NCBI GenBank assembly: GCA_039621445.1
Contig: CP154957.1
Coordinates: 11,030,409-11,094,408, forward strand
From: Euglena gracilis
Lineage: Eukaryota; Euglenida; Euglenophyceae; Euglenales
Reading direction: 5' to 3'
DNA: 64,000 nt
Positions 45,701 through 54,780 of this stretch are shown here, in pieces. The translations under genes were made by a program, and so were the position numbers. Each line of letters opens with the position of its first letter. Positions within the stretch are counted from its first letter, which is position 1. The notes beneath the pieces are model-generated. The model had not been told where the DNA came from. It ran no database searches and saw only the letters and a program-made list of their open reading frames with translations.

Positions 45701-48700
45701 GGGGTGGGGAGGGGGGCAGGGTGCGTGGCTCCGCCGGACCCCCCCCCCCCGGTCTCAAAGAAATCCCTGCCCACGGTTCACCAAACCCTCTCTTCGACAA
45801 ACCGTGGTGCTCCGGCCCAGCCCCCCCCACCCCCCGCCCTCCTTGTCCCGCAGGTACCAGGGGGCCGGGGTGCACGTCCTGCCGGCCCTGAACCGCGGCG
45901 GCCCGTTTGCGCCGCGGCCTCAGCAGCTGCTGCCTCTGCAGCCCCCCGAGGTCCTGGCCCGCCACCTCCAGGCTGCGGCCCGCCCGGTGACCCTCGTCAT
46001 CACGGGTGTGACCCGCGTCATCACGGGTGTGACCCTCGTCATCACGGGTGTGACCCTCGTCATCACGGGTGTGACCCTCGTCATCACGGGTGTGACCCTC
46101 GTCATCACGGGTGTGACCCGCGTCATCACGGGTGTGACCCTCGTCATCACGGGTGTGACCCGCGTCATCACGGGTGTGACCCTCGTCATCATGGGTGTGA
46201 CCCGCGTCATCACGGGTGTGACCCTCGTCATCACGGGTGTGACCCTCGTCATCACGGGTGTGCGGCCCACACGGCACCTAAACGAGTACAGACATTGTGT
46301 GCTGGCAAGAGTGTTGTCCTTTGGAAGGGCTGGTTTTTGAGGTTATCCCCCTCTGCCCTGTCTGGTTCACACAATCTGCATCTCCAACCTATGGTCTTTC
46401 TCCCCCCCCCAGGTCATTGAACCTTTCTCTTCTCGTGTGAGGTTGCAGGATCTTTGGTGCCGTCTCAGGGGGAATTGAAAGAAAGTTTGTCAGAGTTTTA
46501 CCAGTCCAAAAGTATCCGGAGCACTGGATGTTTTTTTTTGCCTGCAGAAAACAGGAGAATTGAGATTGAGAATTGATAAATGATGCTTCCAAAGTCTCTG
46601 CATTGTTTTTGCTGTAGCTGCTGTGGAACATGAAATCTTGCGTTCATTTTGATTTAGACCAATCTGTTTTTTTTAACAAGATTTTTTTTGAAGGTTTGGT
46701 GAGCTGATTTGCAGCTCCTACCCCTCTATCTGGGCCAAAGTGGGTGACACCCTTGGGTTAGTTTGATTGGCGCACTTTTGGCAAATCAAAAAGTCTGCAA
46801 ATTAAATTACCCCAGCAACCAAGGATCGAGCACAAGGAGGTGTAGGCTGTATCCCTGCTCCCGATATGTTGCGCACAGGTGCAACTGTGTTTGATGTTGA
46901 GTCCATTTTGTTGGGACGAGAATCTGGTTCTCCAGCACTTCGATCACTTTGGGAAGCCATCTCCCCCTGGTTTCCATTTATATCTGCGCAGGGCCCCTCA
47001 GCAACCTGGCCCACTGCCTGGCCCAGTATGGGGCAGCGGTGCTGCGGAAGATCGCAGCGGTGTGGTGGATGGGCGGGGCCCTTTACTGCCGCGGTGTGCT
47101 GTGGCGCCGGTGAAAGATTTCAAATGATTGCCCCCTCCGGCGGGGAGGGGGCCTCGTGAACAATGGCGTATAAGGAGTGGCTTGCGGCGGTAGTGGGAGA
47201 GGGTGGTCGTGTGTTTATGCACCTACATCGCCTTTTCGAGCCCCATTCTTCTCATTCCCTTTTGTCGGTAATAGGGTAATCGGGTAAGCCTGGATTTAGT
47301 CCTAAAGCAGGGCCTAAACATTAGTTCGCCAAAGTTCAGACCAAATTGTTTCCTCAACGTTATACATATGATGACCCCCCTTTTCACATTGCCAGACTGC
47401 CACGGACCAGTAGTCCGAGGCTGTCTTTCAAAAGTCCCCCAGGGTGCATCATCAGTTATGCTACTTCTGTGCCGGGAAACAGTTTGCGCTGCCCCAAAAC
47501 CTCGCACGGCCGATGCCTGTCTTCAGGCAACGTCCAGCCAAACGGGGTCTACGCCGATGGGACTGCCGAGTGGAATGCCTTCTGGGACCCGGACGCTTTG
47601 GCGACCCTCCACGGGGCTGCCGCCTTTTTTTTTTGCGGGAATGGCACAGGGGGGCCTCAATGAAATGAAATACGGTCCTCGGCACTCTTGTGCACCATCT
47701 GGAGCTACTCTCAGGAGGAGCTCCCGTTCTTCATCGTCCCGCTGGACGCCACAAACCAGGTTGCCATATGTCCGCAGCCCTGTCTGTGAGGAACAGGTTA
47801 AGATACCACAGATAAGATAACATGTCTATCACGTATCTGACTATGTTTGAGTTTTATTGGTACCATACCCCCCCCCAAATAAGACCCCCTCCCCAAAACA
47901 AGACCCCCCCAAAATAATATCCCCCCTTGGGCCGATGGAGCAAAAATCAAAAATAAGACCCCCCCCCCAAAACAAGACCCCCTTGACGGCGCAAAGCGCC
48001 GAAGACGCCTGAAAAATCACCAAAAACCCCAATTTCACATACAAAAATGATCAAATTACAAAAAAAAATTCAGATTTTCTGAACTGCAAAAAGGTGTCAA
48101 CTTACACCAATTTACACATGGTGCGAGGCGGCAAAGGAAAGTTTTCAATGCTTTTGGGAACCTGAAAATGATGTTTTTTTTCCGGGCCTGGGTCGGTTTA
48201 AAAAAATCTAAAAATAAGACCCCCCCAAAATAAGGCACCCCCTTGGAGGTTTCCAGCAACGGACCCAAAAACAAGACCCGGGTCTTACTTTGGGGGGTAT
48301 TGTTTTTTTTTGTGATCTCTTCGCCATTCTTCTCGCATTATTCCTCCGTCCTGGTTGCACAGAGGAAGAGAAGAGGCAAGCTGCAATGGTCCAAAGAACG
48401 GCACTTTTTGTTAGGTTGCCCTTGAATTTGGAGTTTAAGGTGATTGGTTCATTGTCTGCAGTGCGAACTTTCAGTTTTTTGGGGGCAGCACAGGGAGAGT
48501 TGTTTTTCTGGGGATGGCAGGGATCACTCATTTATGAGATTTAAACGACCCATCACATCTCCAAGCAAGTTTTCATGAATGGTTTCCTTTTCAAAAAAAG
48601 TGGAAGCACAATATGATGCACAGCACTCATTTCCCACCCCCGCTCCGTCTTTCAGGTCCCCGTCACCCCCGACTTCCTCCTCAGCTTCGGCCCCCAGAGC

Positions 48701-51700
48701 CAGAACCTGTATGCCGACCTCGCCGGGTCCATGTACGCCCTCACGGCGCGGACCGCCTTCGAGTCCCCCACACAGCCGTACTACCAGCACAGTCTTTTGG
48801 AGACAGGGTTTTTTGCGAATGACTGCCTCTTAAGAAGAACTGTTCGTTGTCGAAGGGGCCCTGACCCGGGGCTCATACGAGGTCATAGATCAAGTCAAAA
48901 AGTCAAAAGGCACATTTTTTAGTAGATGGGGTATGGCCTCCAGGATGCCGTAGATCATTTCCCCCAAATGAAGACCTGTTCTCGTCAAAAATGCATTTTA
49001 CTCTGGTGAATTTTTCTGCGAATGTGTCAGGCCAGCAGAGTTATGTTTCACGTTGAGGCCGCCCTGTGCTCTATGCGTGGGACGTGCTGACAGTGGCCTG
49101 CTTCCTGTCCCCGGGCCAGGAGGCACTGCATGAAAAGGGTGGGTGGTGCTGGGTGCTGCATCGCCTCGGACCGCCCGCCGTTTCTGTGGATCCGCCTCCC
49201 CACATTTCAGAAACTGTTCAGAAATGCCCCGATTTGGGAATTGTTGGGATCTCGAAGCCCTCACTCCGACTGGCCACTGAATCAAAACTTTCGGGGGCTG
49301 TGGCCAGCAGTCCATGCTCTTGGCCATTCATTTGGATTTCGCTTCATCTGCCTTGAAATGGGCTCCTTGTGAGAAAGTTGTGGTGCCTGTGGACCTCTCA
49401 ATGTCCCCTGAGCCGAACCTCTGCAAAATTCAACCCAATGTTGCGACGCAGGTGCTCTGCCCTCTGTTTTTCTCATACAAAGGTCCCCCCCCCTTTGTCC
49501 TTGATCTATGACACCCCCCCCGTGTCAACCGCACTTTTCCCGTACCCAAAATGCCATTTTATTTTTGGTACAGTGCTCATGGCTCAAGGCAATTTTGGGC
49601 ACCACTGGGAAAGGGCATTGTTAGGAAGGTTGCAAGGAGGGAAGTGTTGCCTGCAATGTCTTGGATTTTTTTTTGAAGACTATGCACATCTTGCACCCTT
49701 ACTGACACCAAAACCAAATCCAAACCGATACCTATACCCACACGCATACCTGTGCCCATTCCCATAATCATCCCATACCCATATGCAAACCCGTCCCCAT
49801 CCCCAAAACCCATACCCTCATCAAATCCCATATCCGTTCCCACACCCACACCCACACCCACACCCACACCCACATCCATACCCATACCCATATCCATACC
49901 CATACCTATACCCACACCCACACCCACACCCACACCCACATCCATACCCATACCCATATCCATACCCATACCTATACCCACACCCACACCCACACCCACA
50001 CCCACACCCACACCCACATCCATCCCCATACCCATATCCATACCCATACCTATACCCACACCCACACCCATACCCATACCTATATCCATACCCAAACCTA
50101 TACCCACACCCATACCCATCCCCATACCCATACCCAAACCAACGCCCCTGCCCACACCCACACCCACACCCGCATTCATACCCACACCCATCCTGTCCAC
50201 ACCCACCATACCTATGCCACCCTCCGTCGCAGGCAGTGCTCTCGGGCCCCAGCCAGGGCCGCATCGTGCCCCGGGGGGAGTTCGCCACCGCCGCCGACTG
50301 CCGCGCCGCCGCTGTGGCGCTGCAGTCCGCCGAGGCCTGCCCCAGGCCGCCCCAACCACCCCTTCGGGCCACGGGGTGTATGGGATTGCAGCTGGTATCG
50401 AGGTGGGTACCCCACACGGGGTCCGGAACCCCCCAGATCTTGGAGGAAGTGTCTGGACCCCCTCCCTCCCCTCCTTGGCAGGACCTTAAAACACATAAAA
50501 TCTTTCTTCTGGCGCTGGGCGGAATCCAAAGAAAAAGGTACAAAAAATGGACGAAAAATGACTTCTCTGCACATTTTTTGGATGTTTTGGTGTTTTCACA
50601 TGGAAAAAAAGTCAACAAAAATTTTTGGATTTCTTTTTAAAGAGGATCAGGGATTTCCCAAAATTTTTGTGCTGGTGTCCGGCTTTTGATCTTCCAAAGA
50701 ACCGAAAAATTTCTCGGCCTCTACCGTTTCGAGGTAAGTGGAAGGGTACCCCCCCCCATGTTGGGAGGGGGTTCCATCCCCTCCTCAGGGCTTCCCCTGC
50801 ATCCCCACCTCTCCCCCTGCTCCTGAATGCTTTCGTTCTTTCAAGGACAGCAGCGAAGACTCCACGTCGCCGAAGTGTTGCATGTTTTAGTCCATTTTCT
50901 GGAAAAAAATATTTCGCCACCCCTGAAATGGAAGTGCAGATCTTTTGCCAATGTCTCAAAAAAAGCACACAAACACAGCGTTGGCGGAGATGGACTGCCG
51001 TTGATTAATGACCACCCTGCAGACCGAACAAGAGCTTTCCATCCCTACTGCATATGATGGTCCCGGCCTAGGGGGAGTCCATTGTGGTTGGCCCCACGGG
51101 GGACCCAGCGCCGGTGCTGCCCATCGGGTGGCAGGGAAGCGGTCCTCCCGGCGACCCGCCTGAAGGCGTTGGCGGTGAGCTCTCTGCGGTGCGGTGCGTG
51201 GCGGCTGCCCTCGGCGTGGACCCCGAGCACCCGACGGCTCACGGTGCTGCGTTTGGGTTGTGCTCCAGGTGGGCACGGGGGGCTTCCAGGTTGGGTTCCT
51301 TAATACCCTCTCCCGTGCCCAACGAACACCTCCTGCTTGGGCCGCAATCGTTACCACAAAGCACTTATGGCTGACCAGGGCCGACCAGTCATCATTGTTA
51401 GTTTGTGGCAACCAAAGTCAAAAGTCAAAAGCATCAGAAAGTTGTCAAACGTGGCCAAAGAGCAGGAGAAGTGGCCAAAAGTGCCAAACGTGCCCAGAAG
51501 TGGGGAAAGAACGGCCAAAAAAGGCAACCAGAAGCAGCCAACAGTGGTAAAAAAAAAAGTGGCCAAGAGTGGGCAAAGATGGCCAAAGCAGCCATAAGTG
51601 GACAAATGTGGCAAAAAGTGCACAAAAAGGGACCAGAAGCACCACGGTGGCCAAAAGTGGCTAGAACAGTCAGAAACAGCCAAAAGCGGGCAAAAGTGCA

Positions 51701-51888
51701 TTTGCATGGTCATTACATCTGTTTTTTTTTGAAAAAATTGGTAATACCTCCTACCTGCGGCTGACCAGGACCGACCAGAGCACCAAAATGGGGAGTGTGA
51801 AAGTGACGCAACCTGTTGTAGTGCGGAGCCGTCGCTTGACATGGAGGAGTTCACGCGGTTCCTGCTGAATGCCCTCGCTCACAGCTGA
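30798..51888 (+). CDS. Nucleoside hydrolase (inosine-uridine preferring family), about 10-11 exons, interrupted by a transposon
   Basis: Hydrolyses the N-glycosidic bond of ribonucleosides in salvage. Exons: ~30798-30834 (VLFDHDGGIDDF, the Ca/ribose-binding DxDxGxDD motif), ~31298-31420 (VALLTLASQPLLVRLIAVT), ...-32560 joined to 45154-45222 (VNTTLKLLALL, then RLDEVPVAISG), 45854-46005 or later, 46992-47093 (GPLSNLAHCL, WMGGAL), 47527-47615 (GNVQPNG...AEWNAFWDPDA, the family's substrate loop), 47715-47759 (FIVPLDATNQ), 48656-48791, 49058-~49138 (LYAWDVLTVACFL), 50233-~50350 and ~51822-51888 (LDMEEFTRFLLNAL, TGA). Phases agree at 45222/45854, 46005/46992, 47093/47527, 47759/48656 and 48791/49058. 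Trp-Asp replaces the His-Asp of classical enzymes in AWDVL, so this is probably a divergent subgroup. The 12.6-kb element splits exon 3, so this copy should be non-functional. Start codon and the exon 2/3 junction are unresolved. Confidence 0.85.
32161..32438. mobile_element. CAGGG...CCCTG mini-transposon (hAT-like MITE), 278 bp, exact 8-bp target duplication
   Basis: Left end CAGGGATTTTTTTAAG and right end CTTAAAAAAACCCCTG are inverted repeats (15 of 16 match). The flanks are identical 8-mers, CTCGGGTT at 32153-32160 and 32439-32446. The inside is C- and G-runs that can pair, plus a GGCGCCG-CAGG-CGCCG palindrome followed by CTATTTTTAGCACTTTT. There is no open frame of note. It lies 122 bp left of the large transposon in the same host intron. 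CAGGG termini and 8-bp duplications point to hAT transposase mobilisation in trans. Confidence 0.85.
32556..32560. repeat. Left target-site duplication TTGCT
   Basis: Identical to 45149-45153 directly beyond the other end of the 12.6-kb element. In the host frame it is the last base context of codons GCG TTG CTG. Confidence 0.9.
32561..32584 (+). repeat. Left terminal inverted repeat of the giant transposon
   Basis: 24 bases, exact complement of 45125-45148. Its outer part, TTAGGC-G-GCCTAA, is itself a 13-bp palindrome. The nearest internal palindrome begins 16 bases further in (32601). Confidence 0.95.
32946..33471 (+). CDS. Possible small two-exon gene at the left end of the transposon
   Basis: An ATG at 32946 opens 25 codons (MSVKSLVAEASRGWTLHARR...) to a good donor CG|GTGAGT at 33023. 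An acceptor CCCAG at 33320 continues in phase for about 50 codons to TGA at 33469-33471, total 75 aa. The intron would hold the palindrome cluster 33198-33269, matching T1 and T2 introns, which is the main support. No motif is recognised. Overlapping minus-strand open frames are longer but show no splice logic. Confidence 0.25.
33198..33269. repeat. Cluster of three palindromes, including a 49-bp perfect palindrome
   Basis: Three TTTGCGC/CTTGCGC-TTAA-GCGCAA units lie in 72 bases. 33221-33269 is one perfect palindrome of 24-base arms around a single A, beginning TAGCTTGCGC and ending GCGCAAGCTA. Confidence 0.95.
33472..35007. other. Transposon left arm without a confident gene
   Basis: There are candidate short exons only. 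On minus, 34215-34460 reads GDAYMSAEVFHAFMERFHGQ and onwards. On plus, 34592-34672 reads NNPCGSLYVVKETSVAVPRA before GTGAGT, and 34781-34851 lies between CACAG and GTAGGT. Phases do not link into one model and the strand is undecided. Palindromes sit at 34198, 34743 and 34908. 33850-34030 has repeated GGTCCAGG/CACGGG words. Confidence 0.35.
35008..38898 (-). CDS. Transposon gene T2: 7-exon, 1002-aa protein with charged C-terminal region, unknown function
   Basis: Exons (plus coordinates, 5' to 3'): 38898-38511, 38361-38223, 38184-37887, 37748-37448, 37253-36845, 36643-36415, 36252-35008. Six introns are phase-consistent and sum to 1003 codons. Donors are GTGTGC, GTGATG, GTGTGC, GTGTGT, GTGTCG, GTGTGA; all acceptors end CAG. 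The N-terminus (MDPAGEPPVAGAAATAVPAA...) is Ala/Gly/Pro-rich. The middle is mixed helical sequence (LDRWIAAVDKMLLLSELTFD; QFAALLRGGLDLSDDPVERL). The last exon has a Lys/Arg-rich segment (KKKKKKGKQKATAKAKAKAP), a long Glu-rich block and a basic tail ending GGKK. The basic stretch could bind nucleic acid or act as a nuclear signal. No enzyme motif is recognised. Five introns hold one palindrome each; the 38-base second intron has none. A palindrome lies 28 bases upstream of the ATG. Confidence 0.78.
39002..39727. other. Spacer between T1 and T2
   Basis: About 730 bases from the T1 stop towards the T2 start, followed by a palindrome (38926-38943) just before the T2 ATG. I see no exon. It must contain the T1 3' end and probably the T2 promoter. 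Confidence 0.5.
39728..43001 (-). CDS. Transposon gene T1: 3-exon, 812-aa protein, candidate transposase of unknown family
   Basis: Exons (plus coordinates, 5' to 3'): 43001-42187, 41771-40222, 39801-39728; phases 2 and 1 agree and total 813 codons including TGA. Donors are GT|GTACGT and GAG|GTGACG; acceptors CCTTTAG and TGCTAG. I do not recognise a named family. Acidic residues sit in hydrophobic strand-like contexts: VVLWFDNFWK (Asp ~178) and PLLVDVNLWYRQM (Asp ~308), followed by LYGVWHPYKQVV (His ~344). That would fit an RNase H-like DDE/D transposase core, but this is inference from layout only. Residues ~370-480 are Lys/Arg/Gln-rich helices. Both introns hold palindromes (two and five), and a palindrome cluster lies 70-250 bases upstream of the ATG. 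A longer alternative reading of exon 3 in another frame ends at 39612. Confidence 0.75.
39885..40184. repeat. 128-bp-arm inverted repeat inside T1 intron 2
   Basis: 39885-40012 and 40055-40184 are inverted copies around a 42-base loop. They differ only by two extra A at about 40105. Each arm contains two of the TTTGCGC palindromes (39904 and 39961; 40089 and 40148). The T1 pre-mRNA would fold into a long hairpin here. Confidence 0.95.
43071..43251. repeat. Nested palindrome cluster upstream of T1
   Basis: Six TTTGCGC-type palindromes plus one half copy in 180 bases, joined by short GTAATCAG/CTGATTAC spacers that are themselves inverted (43083-43121 against 43140-43178, and again at 43222-43233). 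It lies 70-250 bases upstream of the T1 ATG, where a promoter would be expected. Confidence 0.9.
43260..44610. other. Transposon right arm, no gene seen
   Basis: About 1.35 kb of AT-richer sequence with one palindrome (43437) and GAGAGA runs (43928, 44044). No coherent open frame or splice chain. Palindromes become dense again at 44613-45104. Confidence 0.5.
45125..45148 (-). repeat. Right terminal inverted repeat of the giant transposon
   Basis: 24 bases ending GGCCGCCTAAG, exact complement of the left end. The closest internal palindrome ends 20 bases away (45104). TTGCT follows at 45149-45153. Confidence 0.95.
45670..45769. mobile_element. Short CAGGG...CCCTG element, 100 bp
   Basis: Left CAGGGTTTTTTTTTAA and right TCAAAGAAATCCCTG are imperfect inverted repeats; the inside is G- and C-runs as in the other family members. 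The flanking 8-mers (TCTGCGGC and CCCACGGT) do not match convincingly. It lies in the hydrolase intron right of exon 3. Confidence 0.5.
45987..46262 (+). repeat. 21-bp minisatellite, 13 units, built from the 3' end of a hydrolase exon and its splice donor
   Basis: Unit GTGACCCTCGTCATCACGGG plus T, with CTC/CGC alternation and one ATG variant. The first unit encodes VTLVITG at the place where the family has VTLxATG before PLTNL. Each unit ends ACGG|GTGTGA, so each offers a donor in the same phase (first at 46006, last at 46258, 252 = 12 x 21 bases apart). The next exon at 46992 starts GG CCC CTC and joins to any of them in frame. Confidence 0.93.
47865..48300. mobile_element. MITE-like unit with ATACCCCCC...AATAAGACCC inverted ends, about 436 bp
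   Basis: The left end ATACCCCCCCCCCAAATAAG is matched in inverse by GGGTCTTACTTTGGGGGGTAT at the right end. Internal repeats of AATAAGACCCCC and AACAAGACCCC occur at 47890-47980 and 48210-48285. No target duplication is obvious and there is no coding frame. It lies in the hydrolase intron between 47759 and 48656. Confidence 0.55.
49722..50210. repeat. CCCATA/CCCACA hexanucleotide satellite, about 490 bp
   Basis: About 80 hexamers, mainly CCCATA and CCCACA, with a higher-order period of about 78-90 bases visible as repeated CCCATATCCATACCCATACC segments (near 49886, 49952, 50030). It lies in the hydrolase intron just before exon 50233. All frames are open, so predicted proteins are artefacts. 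Confidence 0.93.
50440..50770. repeat. Dispersed repeat family D, copy 1
   Basis: It shares ordered blocks with 53380-53810: CTTG(G)CAGG, TTTTCTTC-GGCGCTG, GTGTTGGTGTTTTC-type text, TTTTTGGAT, ATCAGGG(G/A)TTT, TTTCGAGGTA and a C-run. It lies in the 3' part of the hydrolase gene. Confidence 0.6.
51405..51715. repeat. Degenerate GTGGCCAAA-type tandem repeat
   Basis: About 300 bases of GTGGCCAAA/AGTGGC(C/A)AAA/CAGAAG variants with irregular spacing, in the last hydrolase intron. Confidence 0.65.
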
Positions 51889-54780
51889 GCCACCAGGGCT
51901 CTCTTCTGCATTTCCCAGCCTTGCACACAGCCACCCTTCTTCCGCTGCCCAGGCACCACCCAGACACCCAGCAGGCGGATCCAACAGACGCAGACGGAGG
52001 CGATGGAACGGGCAGCCATGCATGGATTTGCCATTTCCCCCCTGGTGTTCTCCCGGTTCAATTTCCAGTCCGGCCCACTTCCATCCAGGGACCCCCAGGG
52101 GCTGGCAGCCAGCAGCGTTTTCCAAGTTGTTCAAATCCCCCAGCCTCTGAGTTGGACCGCCTCCAGGGGGCCGTTGAGCGATGCCCGACACCGACAACAG
52201 TTCGTTCCCCTCCACGGATTCCTGGATTCCTGATCCATGTATCTTACGTCTCCGAACCGTCATCGGACGTGTTCACAGCAACTGCAGCTGCGATATCGAC
52301 CATGATGAATATGCCTCCTTTGGCAGGCATGCACAGCAATGTAGCCTGTAATTCTTGTAGACTTCCTACCTTTCTTTTATGTCATTGACAGCGGAAGGTG
52401 GCAATGCATCCGACAGTTGTTTGGTCCAGAGACACCACCCGTGTCCTGAAGTGGGGCTGCTTTGAGGAAAAGATGGGTGCTGGCTGGTCTGGCTTGTCTA
52501 AAATGGGCTGCACTGTACCTTCTAAGAAAAATCGCTTGATTGAACCCCGATTTCCTCCCCTGCTTTTTTCTCTCACTACCGCTTGGGTTTTGACGAAGCA
52601 ATGACCTTTTGCAAATAATTCAAAGACAGTCTTCTCACCGAAATTCCATATGCATCGGGTTTGTCCTCAGTGGATTTCATGCGAAGGCGAAGCTATGTTG
52701 CCCCGTCGGCGGCAGTAATTGACTGTGGGAATCTTTCGTGGCAGCAATTGGTTGGTAGTTTGGAGTTAATGGGTCAGAATTATTGCCGCTGCGTCAGGGC
52801 CTTCTGGTGGGCTGCATGAAGCTGCTGATAAGACCTCTCAAATAAATTACCCAAAACTCTTTATTTGGACTCCTCCTGTGTGATGCTCCACCTCTCTCGG
52901 GTGAACACATTCGGTCCTGCCCACGCACCCTGATGCCTTGTGGGACTTCTTGTTTGCCTTCAATCCCAAACACAAGACCTCTTCCAGCCAGCCTGGATCA
53001 TTAGATGTTTTTTTTACTTTTCGTAACTGGGGGGGATGGGTGGGTCCCGGCTGAGCCCCCCCTCGGGGGGGGGGGGCGACTGGGTACCCCAAGGAAGGTT
53101 TTTCCCTCCATTTTTGGCACGAAATGCCAAAAAGTTTTTGGACCCCCAAAATTGACCCCACCAAAAATGGGTCCCCCCGAGCCCCCCCCCCCCCCCGCGC
53201 GGGGGTCAGGCGATGGGAGAGTGGCTGCAGGCCCCCCCCCCCCCCCGGCCCCAGGTATGTTTGGGAAGCCCTTCGGTATTGAGGTAGGTGGTAGGGGGGG
53301 GTCCCGACCACCCCCCCCCCCCCCCGGGGGGGTAAGGTGGGAGGGGGGGGCGCCCGACCACCCCCCCCCCCCTAGATGTTGGGAGGGGGGGTCCGGACCC
53401 CCCCACCCCCCCCCTCCTTGACAGGTGCCAAAAATAGCAGAAAATTTTCTTCCGGCGCTGCGCGCCGGAAAATGAGCAAAAAAACAACACCCCTTTTGCT
53501 GACTTTTGGCCATATTGCCCATTTTTTGATGTGTTGGTGTTTTCCCCCCAAAACATGTTCAAAAAAATTCAAAAAATGAGCATTTTTGGATCGATTTTCA
53601 AAGAAAAATCAGGGGTTTTTGACCGATTCCGACCCGATTTCCGGCCCTTTGCCCGTCCATGAAATCGAAAAAATTTCGGCCCCCCCTCAGTTTCGAGGTA
53701 GGAGGGGGGGGTCCGACCCACCCCCCCCCCTCCGGGTCGGGGGGGGGGGGTCGGGCGAACCACCCCCCCCCCCCCCTCAAGGCTTCCCATCCATCCCTGC
53801 CCGGCCCTAAAATAGCCTCTGCTAGACATCACCACATGCGCAGCGTCGGGTGTGCGCATTCTTGGGGCCGGTCCACCACTTCCAGGGATGGCCGGCCTCC
53901 CCTTGCTGCACGATCCTGCCCTCGCCGCCCCGTCCCGCACGCACGGGGCGTCCCTCGGGCGCAGCATCGCCGTCTTCGCCGCCCTCGGCTCGTCCGCCCG
54001 GGCCGGAGCTTGCTGTGTTCCCGGCCTGACAGGAACACGGCGGGGCCCGCACGACAGGTGGGCCGGTGCCGTGCGGCGGTTCTGGGTTCGGGCAAATGGC
54101 CCTGGCTGGCAATTTTTTATGTCGGTATATATAGGGAGGCTTCCTCCAGGCAACGGCATTCCCTGAATAACGTAGGGCACCCGGCACCCAGATGCACCAC
54201 CGGCATTCAGGGTTTTGTTATTCAGGGTCTCAGCACCCCGGCACCCTCTGGGTGCTCGGGGAGGGGCACCCAGCTGGTGACGCAAGTGGGAAACCCTGCC
54301 GTTTTGCCCCTGGCAGGGCCGTCCATAAGGGGCAGGAAGTTTTCCCTTGAGGAACTAAGGGACCCTTGAGGACTTAAGATTAAGAGACAGCCAATGGCCG
54401 GTCTGAGAATCGAGCGGGGTCAAAAATTCAGAAGTCGAAACAACCACATTTTTTTTGACATTTTCGGTGGTCCAAAGATGCCAGAAATCACCTTTTCCCC
54501 CGAAATCGACCCAATTTTCGCCAAAATATGGCCATTTTTGACCATTTTCCATGCATTTTCATTGAATGTGCTGAGACCAGGCTTCTGTTTAGGGAAGTGC
54601 GCCTTCGGGTTGGGTGCTGTGAGCAGGCAGGGGGGTCGGGCACTTTCGACCGTGCCTGCTATTGGCCGGAACCCTGTAGTACAAGCACCCCCTTCCACCC
54701 AGCGTTGGAAAAGGCAGCGTGCTTGGGATGGGAACTTTTTCTTCCGTGTTGAGGACCACCATGCCCCCCCCCCCCCTCAG
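51889..54780. other. Spacer after the hydrolase, with repeat family D copy 2 and C/G hairpins
   Basis: No confident exon in 51.9-53.8 kb. 53015-53350 has at least five C-run/G-run hairpins, and 53380-53810 is the second family D copy. 53850-54057 is GC-rich, lies between a CAG and CAG|GTGGGC, and could be an exon of the next gene (frame reading LGRSIAVFAALGSSARAGAC). 54120-54260 is ordinary single-copy-looking DNA. Confidence 0.45.

Noticed and set aside
49577-50640. Long Pro-Ile-Pro-Thr and Gly-Met-Gly-Val frames
   Set aside because: Translation of the CCCATA/CCCACA satellite in all frames.
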